A stretch of 64,000 nt of DNA, taken from assembly GCA_016195985.1 (NCBI GenBank), contig JACPYP010000007.1, positions 186,001 to 250,000 of the forward strand, given 5' to 3'. The DNA is from Acidobacteriota bacterium (GTDB taxonomy: Bacteria > Acidobacteriota > Holophagae > Holophagales > Holophagaceae). The translations under genes were made by a program, and so were the position numbers. Position 1 is the stretch's first letter; every line of letters starts with the position of its first letter. The notes beneath the pieces are model-generated. The model had not been told where the DNA came from and did not search any database. It saw nothing but the letters and a program-made list of their open reading frames with translations. Positions 41,911-50,783 of this stretch are shown one piece after another.

Positions 41911-44900
41911 ATGAATGATACGGGTCACGATCTGCGGGATCTACTGCGGTCTGCTGAAGCGCCCTTCGAGGGCCTGGGCGCTCCCGGGGCCAAGCTCCGG
42001 TGGATGTCGCCTGCGGCCCTGGCCCTGGTTCTGGCCCGCTGGGCGGCGCAGGACGGCCGGATGCAGTCGCTCTGGGTGGACGCGCCCAGCGAAGCCGAAG
42101 CGCGCCACCTGGCCCAGGATCTCCAGGCCCTGCTGCCGGCCGCGGGAGTGGCCTTCTTCCCGGGCTACACGGCCTACGCCGGCGGCGAGAGCAGCCCCCC
42201 GGGCATGGTGCAGCGGGAGCGTCTGTCCGCCCTGGTGGGACTGTTGGAGCGGAGGGTCCAGATCCTGGTGACCGGACCACTGACGGCCTGCGAGCGGCTG
42301 CCCCATCCCACCTGGTTCCAGAAGCAGAAGCTGGAACTGCGCCGTGGCGCCGAAGTGCCCCGCGAGCTGCTGCTGGAAACCCTCGTGGCCCTGGGTTACC
42401 GGCGCACTGAAATGGCCTCGGCGCCGGGCGAATTCAGCTCGCGCGGCATGGTGGTGGACCTGTGGCCTGACCATCTGGACCAGCCTCTGCGCCTCGAGAC
42501 TTTCGGGGACGAACTGGAGCGCCTCAGTCCCTTCGATCCCGACAGCCAGCGCCGCACCGGCGAATCACTGGATGCCTTGATGCTCTATCCCCGCTTCGAG
42601 GGCGAACGGGGCAATGGCGAAACCCTTCTGGCCGCGGTGGCCTCCCGGGCCCACCTCACGCAGGAGCCCGAGGACGACCTCGCCTTCCGGCGGGCGCGCC
42701 TGGCCACCCATGGCCATTTCCCTGGAGAGGAGCTGTTCCACCCGCTGCTGCCTCAGCCCAAGGGCCAGCTCACGCATTGGATGCCGCCCTGCCTGCGGGT
42801 GCGCCTGGATGCGCCCTGGGAAGAGGCCCTGCGGGACGCCGAGCGGGCCCGCATCGAGGAGGGGCTGGCCATGCTGCGCCGGGGCGGCGTGGTGTGTCCG
42901 GATTTCGAGGACCGCTTCCTGCCCGCGGACCCCAGCCGGCCCACCCTGCTGCTGACGGAATGGCAGAGCGAGGCCACGGTGCCCCTGGCCGCCCAGCCCG
43001 TGCGGGAATTCCAGGGCCGCCTGCGGGAGCTGGCGGACCACATGCAGGATCTCGCGCTCACGGGCCACCGCGTGTTCCTGGCGGGCTCCACGCCTGGCAT
43101 GCGGGACCGCTTCCAGGAGTTCATCCGCGAGTACGAGCTGCCCCAGGCCTACGGCACCGAGATCGGCTGCCGGACGCTGCGCCTGTCGCTCAGCGCCGGG
43201 TTCCACCTCAAAGAGCCGGGCCTTGTGGTGTTCACCGAGCGCGAGGTCTTCGGGCGGAAAGCCATCCAGGCGGCGCCGAAGAAATCCCGCAGCTCCGCCT
43301 TCCTGTCGGACCTGCGCGACCTCAAGGCCGGCGACCGCGTGGTGCACATGGACCACGGCATCGGCGAGTTCGTGGGCTTCGCCACCCTCACCGTGGGCGG
43401 CGAGGAGCAGGAAGTGCTGCAGCTCCGCTATGCCGACGGCGGGCAGCTGAACGTGAGTCTCGAACGGGCCGATCTCGTGCAGCGCTACAGCGGGGCCGAA
43501 GGCCATCTGCCGCCTCTGGACAAGCTGGGCGGCGCCAGCTGGGCGCGGGTCAAGCGCAAGGCCAAGAAGGCCATCCGCGACATGGCCGACGAGCTACTGA
43601 AGCTCTACGCCCAGCGCAAGCTGGAGAAGGGCCACGCCTACCCGTCCGACGGCCCCGACATGGCCGCCTTCGACGCCAGCTTCCCCTTCACGCCTACGCC
43701 GGATCAGATCGAGGCCATCGAGGCGGTGAAGGCGGATCTCGAATCGCCGCGGCCCATGGACCGCCTCCTGGTGGGCGATGTGGGCTTCGGCAAGACCGAA
43801 GTGGCCATGCGGGCCGCGGCCAAGGTGGCCCTCGAAGGCCGCCAGGTCGCGGTTCTCTGCCCCACGACCATCCTCTGCTTCCAGCATTACCGGACCTTCA
43901 GGGAGCGCTTCGCCGGGTTCCCCATCCGCATCGAGATGATGAACCGCTTTGTGGAAGCGGCGGATCAAAAGCGCATCCTGCAGGAGGTGGCCGACGGCAA
44001 GGTGGAGATCGTGGTGGGCACGCATCAGCTGCTGGGCGCCAAGGTCAAGTTCGCGGACCTGGGTCTGGTGGTCATCGACGAGGAGCAACGCTTCGGGGTG
44101 GGCCACAAAGAAAAACTGAAGAAGCTGCGCCTCAACGTGGACCAGCTGGCGCTTTCCGCCACGCCCATTCCCCGCACGCTGCACATGAGTCTCACGGGCC
44201 TGCGGGAAATCAGCCTCATCGAAACGCCGCCCAAGGACCGCCTGGCCATCGAAACCGTCGTGGCGCCCTGGAGCGACGAGCTGGTGCAGACGGCCATCCA
44301 GTTCGAGCTGCGGCGCGGCGGACAGGTGTACCTGGTGCACAACCGCGTGGAATCCATCGTCTCCATCGCCGCCCGGGTAAGGGAGCTGGTGCCCGACGCC
44401 CGCGTGGCCGTGGGCCACGGCCAGATGACCGACGAGGCCCTGGAGCAGGCCATGCTGGGCTTCATGGAGGGGCGCATCGACGTGCTGGTGGCCACCACCA
44501 TCGTGGAGAACGGCCTGGACGTGCCCAACGCCAATACCCTCATCGTCCACCGGGCCGACGCCTTCGGCCTGAGCCAGCTCTACCAGCTGCGCGGGCGGGT
44601 GGGCCGCAGCGACGTGCCCGCCTACGCCTACCTGCTGATTCCGCCCAAGCACGAGATCAGCGAGGACGCCCGCAAGCGCCTGCAGGCCCTGGAGGATTTC
44701 TCGGAGCTGGGATCGGGCTTCCGCATCGCGGCCATGGACCTGGAGCTGCGGGGAGCAGGCAACCTGCTGGGCGGCGAACAGTCGGGCCACATCCACGACA
44801 TCGGCTTCGAGCTTTACGTGAAGCTGCTGGAGGAGACGCTGCAGGAGCTACAGGGCCAGCCCAGCGGCGCCTTCGAGGTGAAACTGGACGGCCTGGCGCC

Positions 44901-45324
44901 CGGCGCTCAGCTCAGCCGCCGCTGGATCGACCAGGCCAGCGAGCGGCTCGTGGCCTACAAGCGCATCTCGCGCCTGCGCGAAGAGAGGGATCTGGAGCTC
45001 TACAAGCTGGACCTGGAGGATCGCTTCGGCCGCATCAGCGAAGACGATGCCGACACGATCCGCTTCTTCGAATTGCTGAAGGTCAAGCTCTGCGCCCAGC
45101 ATCTGGCGGTATCCGAGGTGGCCGTGGAAAAGGGCCAGCTCAAGTTCCGCCTCAGCCCCCAGACGCCGCTGGATCCCGCCAAGCTCATGGCCTGGGTGGG
45201 CCAGAAGAAGGGCGCCCAGTTCAGTCCCGATGGTGCGGTTCGGCTGCCCGCGCTGGGCCCCGAGGAGGGACCCATGCTCCAGGCCCAGCGCGTGCTCGCG
45301 GAGTGGGCGGGGTTGGTGGGGTAA
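41911..45324 (+). CDS. mfd: Transcription-repair coupling factor Mfd
   Basis: This 1137-aa protein displaces stalled RNA polymerase and recruits UvrA. The N-terminal UvrB-like modules include FFPGYTAYAGGESSPPGMVQ. The CarD-like RNA polymerase-interaction domain starts near residue 470 (GDRVVHMDHGIGEFVGF). The translocase has Walker A GDVGFGKT near 622-629, the DEEQ box (VVIDEEQRFGVGHKEK), ATPIPRTLHMSL and QLRGRVGRS. The C-terminal TRCF domain closes the protein. Its TAA stop sits inside an integron attC-like sequence, and the accessory patch begins there. Confidence 0.96.
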   Translation: MNDTGHDLRDLLRSAEAPFEGLGAPGAKLRWMSPAALALVLARWAAQDGRMQSLWVDAPSEAEARHLAQDLQALLPAAGVAFFPGYTAYAGGESSPPGMVQRERLSALVGLLERRVQILVTGPLTACERLPHPTWFQKQKLELRRGAEVPRELLLETLVALGYRRTEMASAPGEFSSRGMVVDLWPDHLDQPLRLETFGDELERLSPFDPDSQRRTGESLDALMLYPRFEGERGNGETLLAAVASRAHLTQEPEDDLAFRRARLATHGHFPGEELFHPLLPQPKGQLTHWMPPCLRVRLDAPWEEALRDAERARIEEGLAMLRRGGVVCPDFEDRFLPADPSRPTLLLTEWQSEATVPLAAQPVREFQGRLRELADHMQDLALTGHRVFLAGSTPGMRDRFQEFIREYELPQAYGTEIGCRTLRLSLSAGFHLKEPGLVVFTEREVFGRKAIQAAPKKSRSSAFLSDLRDLKAGDRVVHMDHGIGEFVGFATLTVGGEEQEVLQLRYADGGQLNVSLERADLVQRYSGAEGHLPPLDKLGGASWARVKRKAKKAIRDMADELLKLYAQRKLEKGHAYPSDGPDMAAFDASFPFTPTPDQIEAIEAVKADLESPRPMDRLLVGDVGFGKTEVAMRAAAKVALEGRQVAVLCPTTILCFQHYRTFRERFAGFPIRIEMMNRFVEAADQKRILQEVADGKVEIVVGTHQLLGAKVKFADLGLVVIDEEQRFGVGHKEKLKKLRLNVDQLALSATPIPRTLHMSLTGLREISLIETPPKDRLAIETVVAPWSDELVQTAIQFELRRGGQVYLVHNRVESIVSIAARVRELVPDARVAVGHGQMTDEALEQAMLGFMEGRIDVLVATTIVENGLDVPNANTLIVHRADAFGLSQLYQLRGRVGRSDVPAYAYLLIPPKHEISEDARKRLQALEDFSELGSGFRIAAMDLELRGAGNLLGGEQSGHIHDIGFELYVKLLEETLQELQGQPSGAFEVKLDGLAPGAQLSRRWIDQASERLVAYKRISRLREERDLELYKLDLEDRFGRISEDDADTIRFFELLKVKLCAQHLAVSEVAVEKGQLKFRLSPQTPLDPAKLMAWVGQKKGAQFSPDGAVRLPALGPEEGPMLQAQRVLAEWAGLVG

Positions 45325-45403
45325 CCTCTCGCTCAATTCGGACCCCATCGCTGCGCGCGAGGGCCCTCAAACAAAATAGGGCCGGTTAGCTTCCTTTTTA
45401 GGC
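45319..45403 (+). other. Degenerate integron attC-like site overlapping the mfd stop codon
   Basis: The left end GGGTAAC only partly fits the RYYYAAC core. It is followed by CTCTCGCTCAATTCGGA, nearly the same as the left half of the second site. The right half reads CCGGTTAGCTTCC and ends TTTAGGC, six of seven bases of GTTRRRY. Inside, GGCCCT and AGGGCC form a short stem. It is probably a decayed attC forming the left border of the cassette. Support is weaker than for the second site. Confidence 0.55.
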
Positions 45404-46016
45404 CTTTTTACCTGTTGAAGAACACCACATAACGTAACTGATATGGGCTTGGGGTACCATTTGCCAGGTCTTCCTGCAAACAGAGGGGTACACGATGAAC
45501 ATTCTTTTGTGGGTTCTTCAGATCCTGACTGCGCTCCTGTATGGATCGTCAGGTGTCATGAAGGTCTTCCTCTTCGACAAAATAAGCAAAGACGTCCCAT
45601 CCTTCGGCGCGTTGCCCCGAGACGTTTGGATGGCGCTGGGTGTATTGGAAATCATATGTACTATCGGGCTAATCCTTCCGTCAGTCCTTCATTGGCATCC
45701 ATACCTGACCATTTGGGCTGCGGCACTTTTGGCGGTTGAGAGCCTTTTGTTCATCTGGGTGCACGTCCATTACCATGAGATGGGAACTCTGATCATGGTC
45801 ATATTCCTGGGCCTTCTCATGGCATTTATCGCATATGGGCGCATGGTTCTTAAGCCAATTGTCTGACCACCTGGGCAGCAGACTTTGATGTTGGGTGGCC
45901 TAACCCCTAGCTCAACTCGGATGCATCCTGCATTGGCTTCTCGCTTTCTCTCAACTTATCGCTTCCTCGGCTCCGCTCAGCGCCTCGGTGCAGGTGTGGT
46001 CGGTTGGCCTCTCTCG
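45398..46016 (+). mobile_element. Putative integron gene cassette carrying a DoxX-like gene
   Basis: The 619-bp unit is bounded by TTAGGC (45398-45403) on the left and TTAGGT (46017-46022) on the right. Such borders are expected when cassettes join by cutting G/TTRRRY. It contains one promoter-proximal ORF in the usual cassette orientation followed by an attC-like site. Base composition is visibly more AT-rich than the flanking genes. No integrase gene or attI site lies in the window, so this would be an orphan cassette (CALIN-like) or the relic of one. Confidence 0.6.
45495..45866 (+). CDS. DoxX-like small membrane protein
   Basis: This 123-aa protein has four hydrophobic helices and the DoxX-like pattern at its N-terminus (QILTALLYGSSGVMKVF). 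A glycine/leucine-rich second helix follows (WMALGVLEIICTIGLIL), then HVHYHEMG before the last helix. GAGGGG lies six nt before the ATG. Codon use and GC content are lower than in all neighbours, a sign of recent acquisition. DoxX-family proteins are inner-membrane proteins of mostly unsettled function, some tied to redox stress or quinone-linked oxidation. It is the only gene of the putative cassette. Confidence 0.8.
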   Translation: MNILLWVLQILTALLYGSSGVMKVFLFDKISKDVPSFGALPRDVWMALGVLEIICTIGLILPSVLHWHPYLTIWAAALLAVESLLFIWVHVHYHEMGTLIMVIFLGLLMAFIAYGRMVLKPIV

Positions 46017-46022
46017 TTAGGT
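45898..46022 (+). other. Integron attC-like recombination site
   Basis: The 125-bp element begins GCCTAAC (perfect RYYYAAC, 45898-45904) and ends GTTAGGT (perfect GTTRRRY, 46016-46022). The inner L-type boxes are AGCTCAACTCGGA on the left and TCGGTTGGCCT on the right. They pair imperfectly, with an unpaired base on the left arm as in genuine attC hairpins. Length is within the known attC range. It follows the DoxX-like stop by 31 nt, the normal position for a cassette attC. Confidence 0.7.
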
Positions 46023-46182
46023 GGGACACCGATGCCGATCTCCAACAATGCAATCATATGGTTGAATGCAAACCAGGGACTGGTTTCTGTTTTTGACCCA
46101 AAACCCGAAAACTAAGCCAGGGATTATGTGGAAATCGGGCCTTGGGAAGGCATCCTAGGGGAGCCCAGCCAAGGAGGCAGAG

Positions 46183-46443
46183 ATGCCAAGGAAGGGACAC
46201 AATGAGGAGCAGATCGTCTTCGCGTTGAAGCAGGCGGAGAACGGGGCAAAGATCCCGGATATCTTCCGGAAGCTGGGGATCTCGGATCAGACCTTTTACC
46301 GGTGGAAGCACCAGTAAGTGGGCCACGGGGTCTCCGAGCTTCGGGAGCTAAGGCCGCTTCGGGATGAGAACGCCCGCCTGAAACGCCTGGTGGCAGACCT
46401 GAGCCTCGACAAGCACATCTTGCAGGAAGTGCTTTCAAAAAAG
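46183..46443 (+). pseudogene. IS3-type transposase orfA, broken by a nonsense codon
   Basis: From the ATG at 46183 the frame encodes a transposase HTH: EEQIVFALKQAENGAKIPDI then LGISDQTFYRWKHQ. It hits TAA at 46315, where a Tyr codon is expected. The frame then continues with the leucine-zipper part (LRDENARLKRLVADLSLD, KHILQEVLSKK). A run of six A at 46437-46442 marks the usual orfA/orfB junction. Confidence 0.85.
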
Positions 46444-46576
46444 ACTGAAGGCCGCGGTGCGGCGTTCGCCGGTGGAGTGGGTCCAGAAGGGCTATGGATT
46501 CAGCGAGCGTCGTGCCTGCGGCCTGGTGTGCATCTGTCGGGCGAGCGCGCGCTACCGGCCCCGGCGGGACTCCCAG
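46436..46576 (+). pseudogene. IS3-type transposase orfB fragment
   Basis: In a different frame from orfA, the text KAAVRRSPVEWVQKGYGFSE, then RRACGLVCICRASARYRPRR matches the N-terminus of IS3-group OrfB (HTH_21 type). Similarity ends near 46576. The rve integrase core is absent, so this is a truncated fragment. Confidence 0.8.
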
Positions 46577-46845
46577 ATCCCCTTCCTGATCATCATCAAC
46601 AACAACGGCTGGAACCGGCTGGGGGTGGCCTTCCGGACCACGCCAGGCTCCGCGGATGCGGCCTTCGGATTGGACAAGGCCGGTCTGAATTTGGGTCCGT
46701 CACTTGAGGCCCTTCGCCCCGGGCGAAACCTTCGCATTGACAGGCGGCTCTTCCTGGAGGACGTTGGTCGGGTTCCGCCCGATGCCTGTCGAGACAAAAA
46801 ACCATGGAGCCGGCGCCCATGGGCGCCCGGGAACCCGGAGATCTC
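46577..46845. other. Non-coding stretch after the IS remnant
   Basis: No gene is recognised here. Short open frames run through it but resemble nothing known, and the segment between the truncated orfB and the cupin gene probably contains debris of the insertion. The cupin promoter should lie near its right end. Confidence 0.4.
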
Positions 46846-47241
46846 ATGAAGACCCATGCGCTGATCAACACCTTCATGATCCTTGATCAGGCCCTGACCT
46901 GCACCGAGATGCCCGTGAGCCCCAGTCTGTACCAGGATCTGGACGCCCAGTTCGACGGCTTCAAATCCTGCGTCCTCATTTCGGAGTACCAATTTGAGGA
47001 GGACTGGGACACCTGGGAGATGCACCCCAAGGGCGATGAAGTGCTCTACCTCCTAGAAGGCGAAGCCACCCTCTGCTTTTTCCTCGACGGCAAGGAGCGG
47101 GAGATGGCCTTCTCGACCCCCGGATCGGCGGTCAAGGTGCCCGCCGGCACCTGGCATACCGCCCGTACGTCAGTGCCGTGCCGGATCCTCTTCATCACGC
47201 CCGGCGAAGGCACGCAGAACGCCCCTGCGCCCGTGGGCTGA
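46846..47241 (+). CDS. Cupin-domain protein
   Basis: This 131-aa protein has the two cupin motifs in EMHPKGDEVLYLLEGEATLCF (metal-ligand pattern of motif 1) and PAGTWHTARTS (motif 2). It is a single-domain small beta-barrel protein, possibly metal binding. CGGAG lies six nt before the ATG. No neighbour points to a substrate; small cupins range from isomerases to sensors. Confidence 0.8.
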   Translation: MKTHALINTFMILDQALTCTEMPVSPSLYQDLDAQFDGFKSCVLISEYQFEEDWDTWEMHPKGDEVLYLLEGEATLCFFLDGKEREMAFSTPGSAVKVPAGTWHTARTSVPCRILFITPGEGTQNAPAPVG

Positions 47242-47360
47242 GGCCGCCCCCGGGGGACAAGGGGGACAGGGGGGACAAGGCAGAGATTCACCGGGAAGGC
47301 GGTCCCGGCCGAAAGGCTGGCATGGCCCGGCCGCCGCCGGGCCCCGAGACCGGATGAGCC

Positions 47361-48836
47361 ATGAAGAACCGAATGCCGGTGAACCCGCAGAATCCCAAGG
47401 GCCTCCTGATCCTGACCGGGGCGGGCATGTTGGGGGCCCTGGTCCTGGCGGGCCTCATCGCGGCCTACGGGGTGAACCAGGGCGTGGATTCCGTGACCAT
47501 GCCGGTGGTGGGGCGGACCCTGAACCAGTTCATGGCCGTGGTGCTCACCTGCATCGCCCTCATCGTGCCCCTGACCGCCAACCTCTACACGCCCAAGCTG
47601 GTCACCCTGTACGTCCGCCACCCCCTGATCGTGGCCATGCTTTCGCTGCTGTTGACCAGCCACATCATCTGTTTGTCCCTGAATTTCATTCCGGCGGGCT
47701 CTCTGCTGAACCGCGTGCTGGTGGATGCGCTGGCCCTCATCTACCTCCTGGTGATGCTGGGCGCGCTGCCCTTCCTCTACGGCATCAGCCGCTTCCTTCG
47801 CCCCAGCTACTTCATGCCCATGCTCACCCGGAAGGGGTACCGCAACCTCAAGGAGCTGGCCCGGGGCCGCCGCATCGAGGCGAACAAGGATGAGCTGTTC
47901 GAGACCGTGGACGTGGTGACCAACGTGGCGCTGACGGGGATGGCCCGCGGGGACCGGCAGCTGGTGCTGCTTTCGCTGAAGTCCCTGCATACTTTGCTGG
48001 GGGACATCATCCGCTGTGTCGGAACCGAGGCGTCCTATTGGCGCGCCTCGCGGCCCTGGTTCGTGCCGGGACTGGCGAAGGAGGGCCAGGAATACCTCAC
48101 CCGGGAACTGATCTGGCCCGAGGCCTACATTCTGGCTCAGACCCTGAAGGTGTCCGAGGTGGCCAACCGGAGGCAGCACGAGCTGCTCTCCGAAATGGCG
48201 GCGCACCTGGTGGATACGGCCCGGCTGGCCAACGATGCCGGAGAGGAGGGCGTGGTGGAACTCCACGTCATGACCCTCAACACCCTGCTCCGGGAGGCAT
48301 TGGAACAGAAGGATCTCCGCCGTTTCCAAAATCTCTCGTACCACTACCGGCTGCTCATCCAGGCCTTCGATGCCACGCCCGAGCGCATGCACGGCACGGT
48401 CCGGCACCTGATGCACTACGCCCGGCTGGCCTCGCGCCAGGGGCCGGCCTTCGCCTATGAGACCGTGGTCTACGATCTGGGCGAGCTGGTGATCAGCATC
48501 GCGGCGGACAACGAGGACCGCGCCGTGGAATTGATCCAGGCCTGGGCCGGCCCCGTCTGGCAGGAGGCCCTCGCCCAGGACAGCGGCATGAAGAAGGTGG
48601 GATGGCGGACCCTGCTCCGCGCCCATTGGGAGCTGCGGAGCCAGGGGTTTAAAGAGGCTTCGGACGCCATCTATTGGCGCTTCCTCACGGACGAGGCCAT
48701 CCACCGTGAACAACTGGAATTGCTGTTGGAGGAGAACCGGGAGTTGCACTACGAATTCAACGACCGCCTCATGCGCTTCGCCCACTTCTCTCCGCAGGCG
48801 GGCCGCGAGGCCCAAGCCTTCCTGGAGCAATGGTAG
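47361..48836 (+). CDS. Membrane protein with helical C-terminal region, unknown function
   Basis: This 491-aa protein has hydrophobic segments near 15-35 (LLILTGAGMLGALVLAGLIAA), 55-75 (MAVVLTCIALIVPLTANL), 90-110 and 120-145. An entirely helical soluble region of about 340 aa follows (for example RELIWPEAYILAQTLKVSEV). The layout recalls DUF2254-type membrane proteins, but no diagnostic motif was found and no name is given. It stands alone between the cupin gene and the triplicated-domain protein. Confidence 0.65.
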   Translation: MKNRMPVNPQNPKGLLILTGAGMLGALVLAGLIAAYGVNQGVDSVTMPVVGRTLNQFMAVVLTCIALIVPLTANLYTPKLVTLYVRHPLIVAMLSLLLTSHIICLSLNFIPAGSLLNRVLVDALALIYLLVMLGALPFLYGISRFLRPSYFMPMLTRKGYRNLKELARGRRIEANKDELFETVDVVTNVALTGMARGDRQLVLLSLKSLHTLLGDIIRCVGTEASYWRASRPWFVPGLAKEGQEYLTRELIWPEAYILAQTLKVSEVANRRQHELLSEMAAHLVDTARLANDAGEEGVVELHVMTLNTLLREALEQKDLRRFQNLSYHYRLLIQAFDATPERMHGTVRHLMHYARLASRQGPAFAYETVVYDLGELVISIAADNEDRAVELIQAWAGPVWQEALAQDSGMKKVGWRTLLRAHWELRSQGFKEASDAIYWRFLTDEAIHREQLELLLEENRELHYEFNDRLMRFAHFSPQAGREAQAFLEQW

Positions 48837-48940
48837 GCGCGTCTTTGGGGCCGTTCGCCGGTGCTAGTCCGCCGTTCGCCGATCCCCCGCAGGTTCCGCC
48901 GCCAGGAGGGCTAGCTTGAAAGCACCGCCCGGGGGTTCCG

Positions 48941-50341
48941 ATGCTCTCCTTCCTGATGACCGAAGTGTTCAGCCTGGTGCGCGCCGTCCACGGCGTGGCC
49001 CTCTTCGTGATCATGGCCGCCTTCGCTCCCGCGAGCCTTCGCGGCGAGGAACCCCGCATCCTGGGGCTGCATGGCCTTGAGGCCGCCGAGGTGCGCCAGC
49101 AGGGCTTCACCCTGCCGCGGGCCATGAAGATTCACGTCTACGCCAAAGGCGGCGGCCTGCGCCGCATCTTCCATGGCGATGGCGGCCATCCTCTTTTCGC
49201 CTACGGATGGATCCTGAACGCCGCAACCCGGGAAGTGGTGTGGCAGATGGATGGCTCCAACATCAAGCGGGACTGGGAGTACTGGGTGGCGGACCGCTAC
49301 ATCGACCTGCCCGCTGGCAGCTACGAGGCCTGCTTCGCCAACCACGGGTTCGGCCAGAGCCTGCTGTTCGCGCAGTGGAACCGGAACATCGACCGGCGGA
49401 CCATCCAGCACGAAGGGAGAGGGCGCTCCCACGGCTTCCTGGAGGCCATCGGCGCCGACGAATCCAGCCTGCTGCGCCACTGGCGGGAGCAGGTGGGGAA
49501 CTACGGCATGGAGCTCTACGCGGCCAGCGGCCAGGCCTCGGACGTGGCCACGTTTGAAGCGCCCCTGCGCTGGAAGAACATCGTCCTGTCCCTGCCCGCG
49601 ACCACGGACGACGGGCATTGGGCCCAGGCCTTCCGCCTGCGCCGGCCCGCCACCCTGCACGTCTACGCAGAAGGCGAAGGCAGCGGGAGGCGCATGCACG
49701 ACTACGGGTGGATCACCAATGCCCGCACCCGGGAACGGGTGTGGGAGATGACCATGGACAAGTCCCAGTTCGCCGGCGGGGCCCGCAAGAACCGCCGTCA
49801 GGTGGAGACCCTCCAACTGCCGGCCGGGGACTACGAGGCCACCTTCGTGACGGACGACTCCCACTCGCCCGCGGACTGGAATGCGGCGCCCCCGTGCGAT
49901 CCCGGGATGTACGGCCTGACCATCTCAGTGCCGTCGGACGCCGAAGTCTCTGCCGCCTCCCTGACGGCGTCCCTGGCCTGGCCTCCCCTGGCGGAGCTGG
50001 TGCGGGTGGGCAATGACCAGGATCGCAGCGCCTCCTTCACCCTGGGCGGCGCCCAGTCCCTGCGGGTTTATGCCGTCGCCGAAGGCAGCGGCGACGAGAT
50101 GGCCGACGAAGCCTGGATCGAAGATGCCTCCGGAAAGCGCGTCTGGGTGATGTCCCCCGGACACAGCAGCCATGCCGGAGGTGCCTCCAAGAACCGGATG
50201 GTTGACGAGTTGGTGAGTCTGCCGAAGGGTGTCTACACGCTTCGCTTCCGCACCGATGACAGCCATGCCTACGGCCGCTGGAACGATGATGCGCCTTGGG
50301 ACAAGGAGCACTACGGCATCAGCGTGTATTCAGCGAAGTGA
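48941..50341 (+). CDS. Exported protein with three tandem beta-sandwich-like repeats
   Basis: This 466-aa protein begins with a hydrophobic leader (VHGVALFVIMAAFAPASLRG). It contains three roughly 100-aa repeats near 60-150, 220-320 and 360-466. Each has an HVYA/RVYA strand, then YGWI or EAWI with VW-M, LPAGxYEA and a TDDSH plus W element. Repeats 2 and 3 share GGA-KNR. No named domain was recognised. It is probably periplasmic or extracellular and used in binding. Its 3' end overlaps the convergent thioesterase gene by 12 bp. Confidence 0.65.
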   Translation: MLSFLMTEVFSLVRAVHGVALFVIMAAFAPASLRGEEPRILGLHGLEAAEVRQQGFTLPRAMKIHVYAKGGGLRRIFHGDGGHPLFAYGWILNAATREVVWQMDGSNIKRDWEYWVADRYIDLPAGSYEACFANHGFGQSLLFAQWNRNIDRRTIQHEGRGRSHGFLEAIGADESSLLRHWREQVGNYGMELYAASGQASDVATFEAPLRWKNIVLSLPATTDDGHWAQAFRLRRPATLHVYAEGEGSGRRMHDYGWITNARTRERVWEMTMDKSQFAGGARKNRRQVETLQLPAGDYEATFVTDDSHSPADWNAAPPCDPGMYGLTISVPSDAEVSAASLTASLAWPPLAELVRVGNDQDRSASFTLGGAQSLRVYAVAEGSGDEMADEAWIEDASGKRVWVMSPGHSSHAGGASKNRMVDELVSLPKGVYTLRFRTDDSHAYGRWNDDAPWDKEHYGISVYSAK

Positions 50342-50776
50342 CCGACTCAGGGCATCCCTTTCATCGGTGATGGTTTCAAAGGCGGCGCGGAAGGCGTCCG
50401 GGATGGCCGCTGCCCTTCCGGTCGCGGCGTTCACGAAAACCCATACCGTCCGGGCCCGGGCCAGAATCTTCCGGTCGCGGCCGCGCAGGAAAAGGTAGTG
50501 CCTAGGCGAGGATTGCGCCTCGAAGCCACCGATCCAGGTGAGCAGGGTGATGTCCTCGCCCGCGAAGGCCGGGCGAAGATACTCGATCTCGTGGGAGCGG
50601 ATGACCCAGGTGGTGCCGGTTTCCCGGTAGCGGGCCAGGGTCCAGCCCCGGGCGTCGGAGTGGGCGGTGGCCACGTCCTGCATCCAGCGCAGGTATTCCA
50701 GGTTGTTGGCGTGGCCGTTCACGTCGATGGCGGTTCCGGGAACGGCGAAGGCATGCGTGAAGACGCCCGCGGTCAT
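50330..50776 (-). CDS. Acyl-CoA thioesterase-like hotdog-fold protein
   Basis: This 148-aa protein has the 4-hydroxybenzoyl-CoA thioesterase pattern: DVNGHANNLEYLRWMQDVATAH (with Asn/His in place of the catalytic Asp region), then IEYLRPAFAGEDITLLTWI and ARARTVWVFVNAATGRAA. Such enzymes hydrolyse acyl-CoA or acyl-ACP thioesters in the cytoplasm. The ATG at 50776 lies 7 nt after the HAD nucleotidase gene, so both are co-transcribed. Confidence 0.85.
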   Translation of the reverse strand: MTAGVFTHAFAVPGTAIDVNGHANNLEYLRWMQDVATAHSDARGWTLARYRETGTTWVIRSHEIEYLRPAFAGEDITLLTWIGGFEAQSSPRHYLFLRGRDRKILARARTVWVFVNAATGRAAAIPDAFRAAFETITDERDALSRSLR

Positions 50777-50783
50777 GGGGGCC

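Larger units (their letters stand above)
46183..46576 (+). mobile_element. IS3-family insertion sequence remnant
   Basis: Broken orfA and the first part of orfB of an IS3-type element are present. orfA has a nonsense codon and orfB stops matching the family after about 47 codons. Terminal inverted repeats could not be placed with certainty, and most of orfB, including the catalytic DDE region, is missing. The element cannot transpose itself. Confidence 0.8.

Noticed and set aside
42777-45389. An 870-codon second plus-strand frame inside mfd
   Set aside because: It overlaps the well-supported mfd frame and its Arg/Gly/Ala-rich product matches no family.
46032-46115. A 27-codon ORF just after the second attC-like site
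   Set aside because: It has an ATG and a lower-GC composition but no clear ribosome-binding site and no recognisable family. It could be the stub of another cassette gene but cannot be supported.
47250-47280. GGGGGACA repeats downstream of the cupin gene
   Set aside because: Three loose purine-rich repeats of eight to ten bases with no conserved spacing; not a CRISPR array or a defined repeat.
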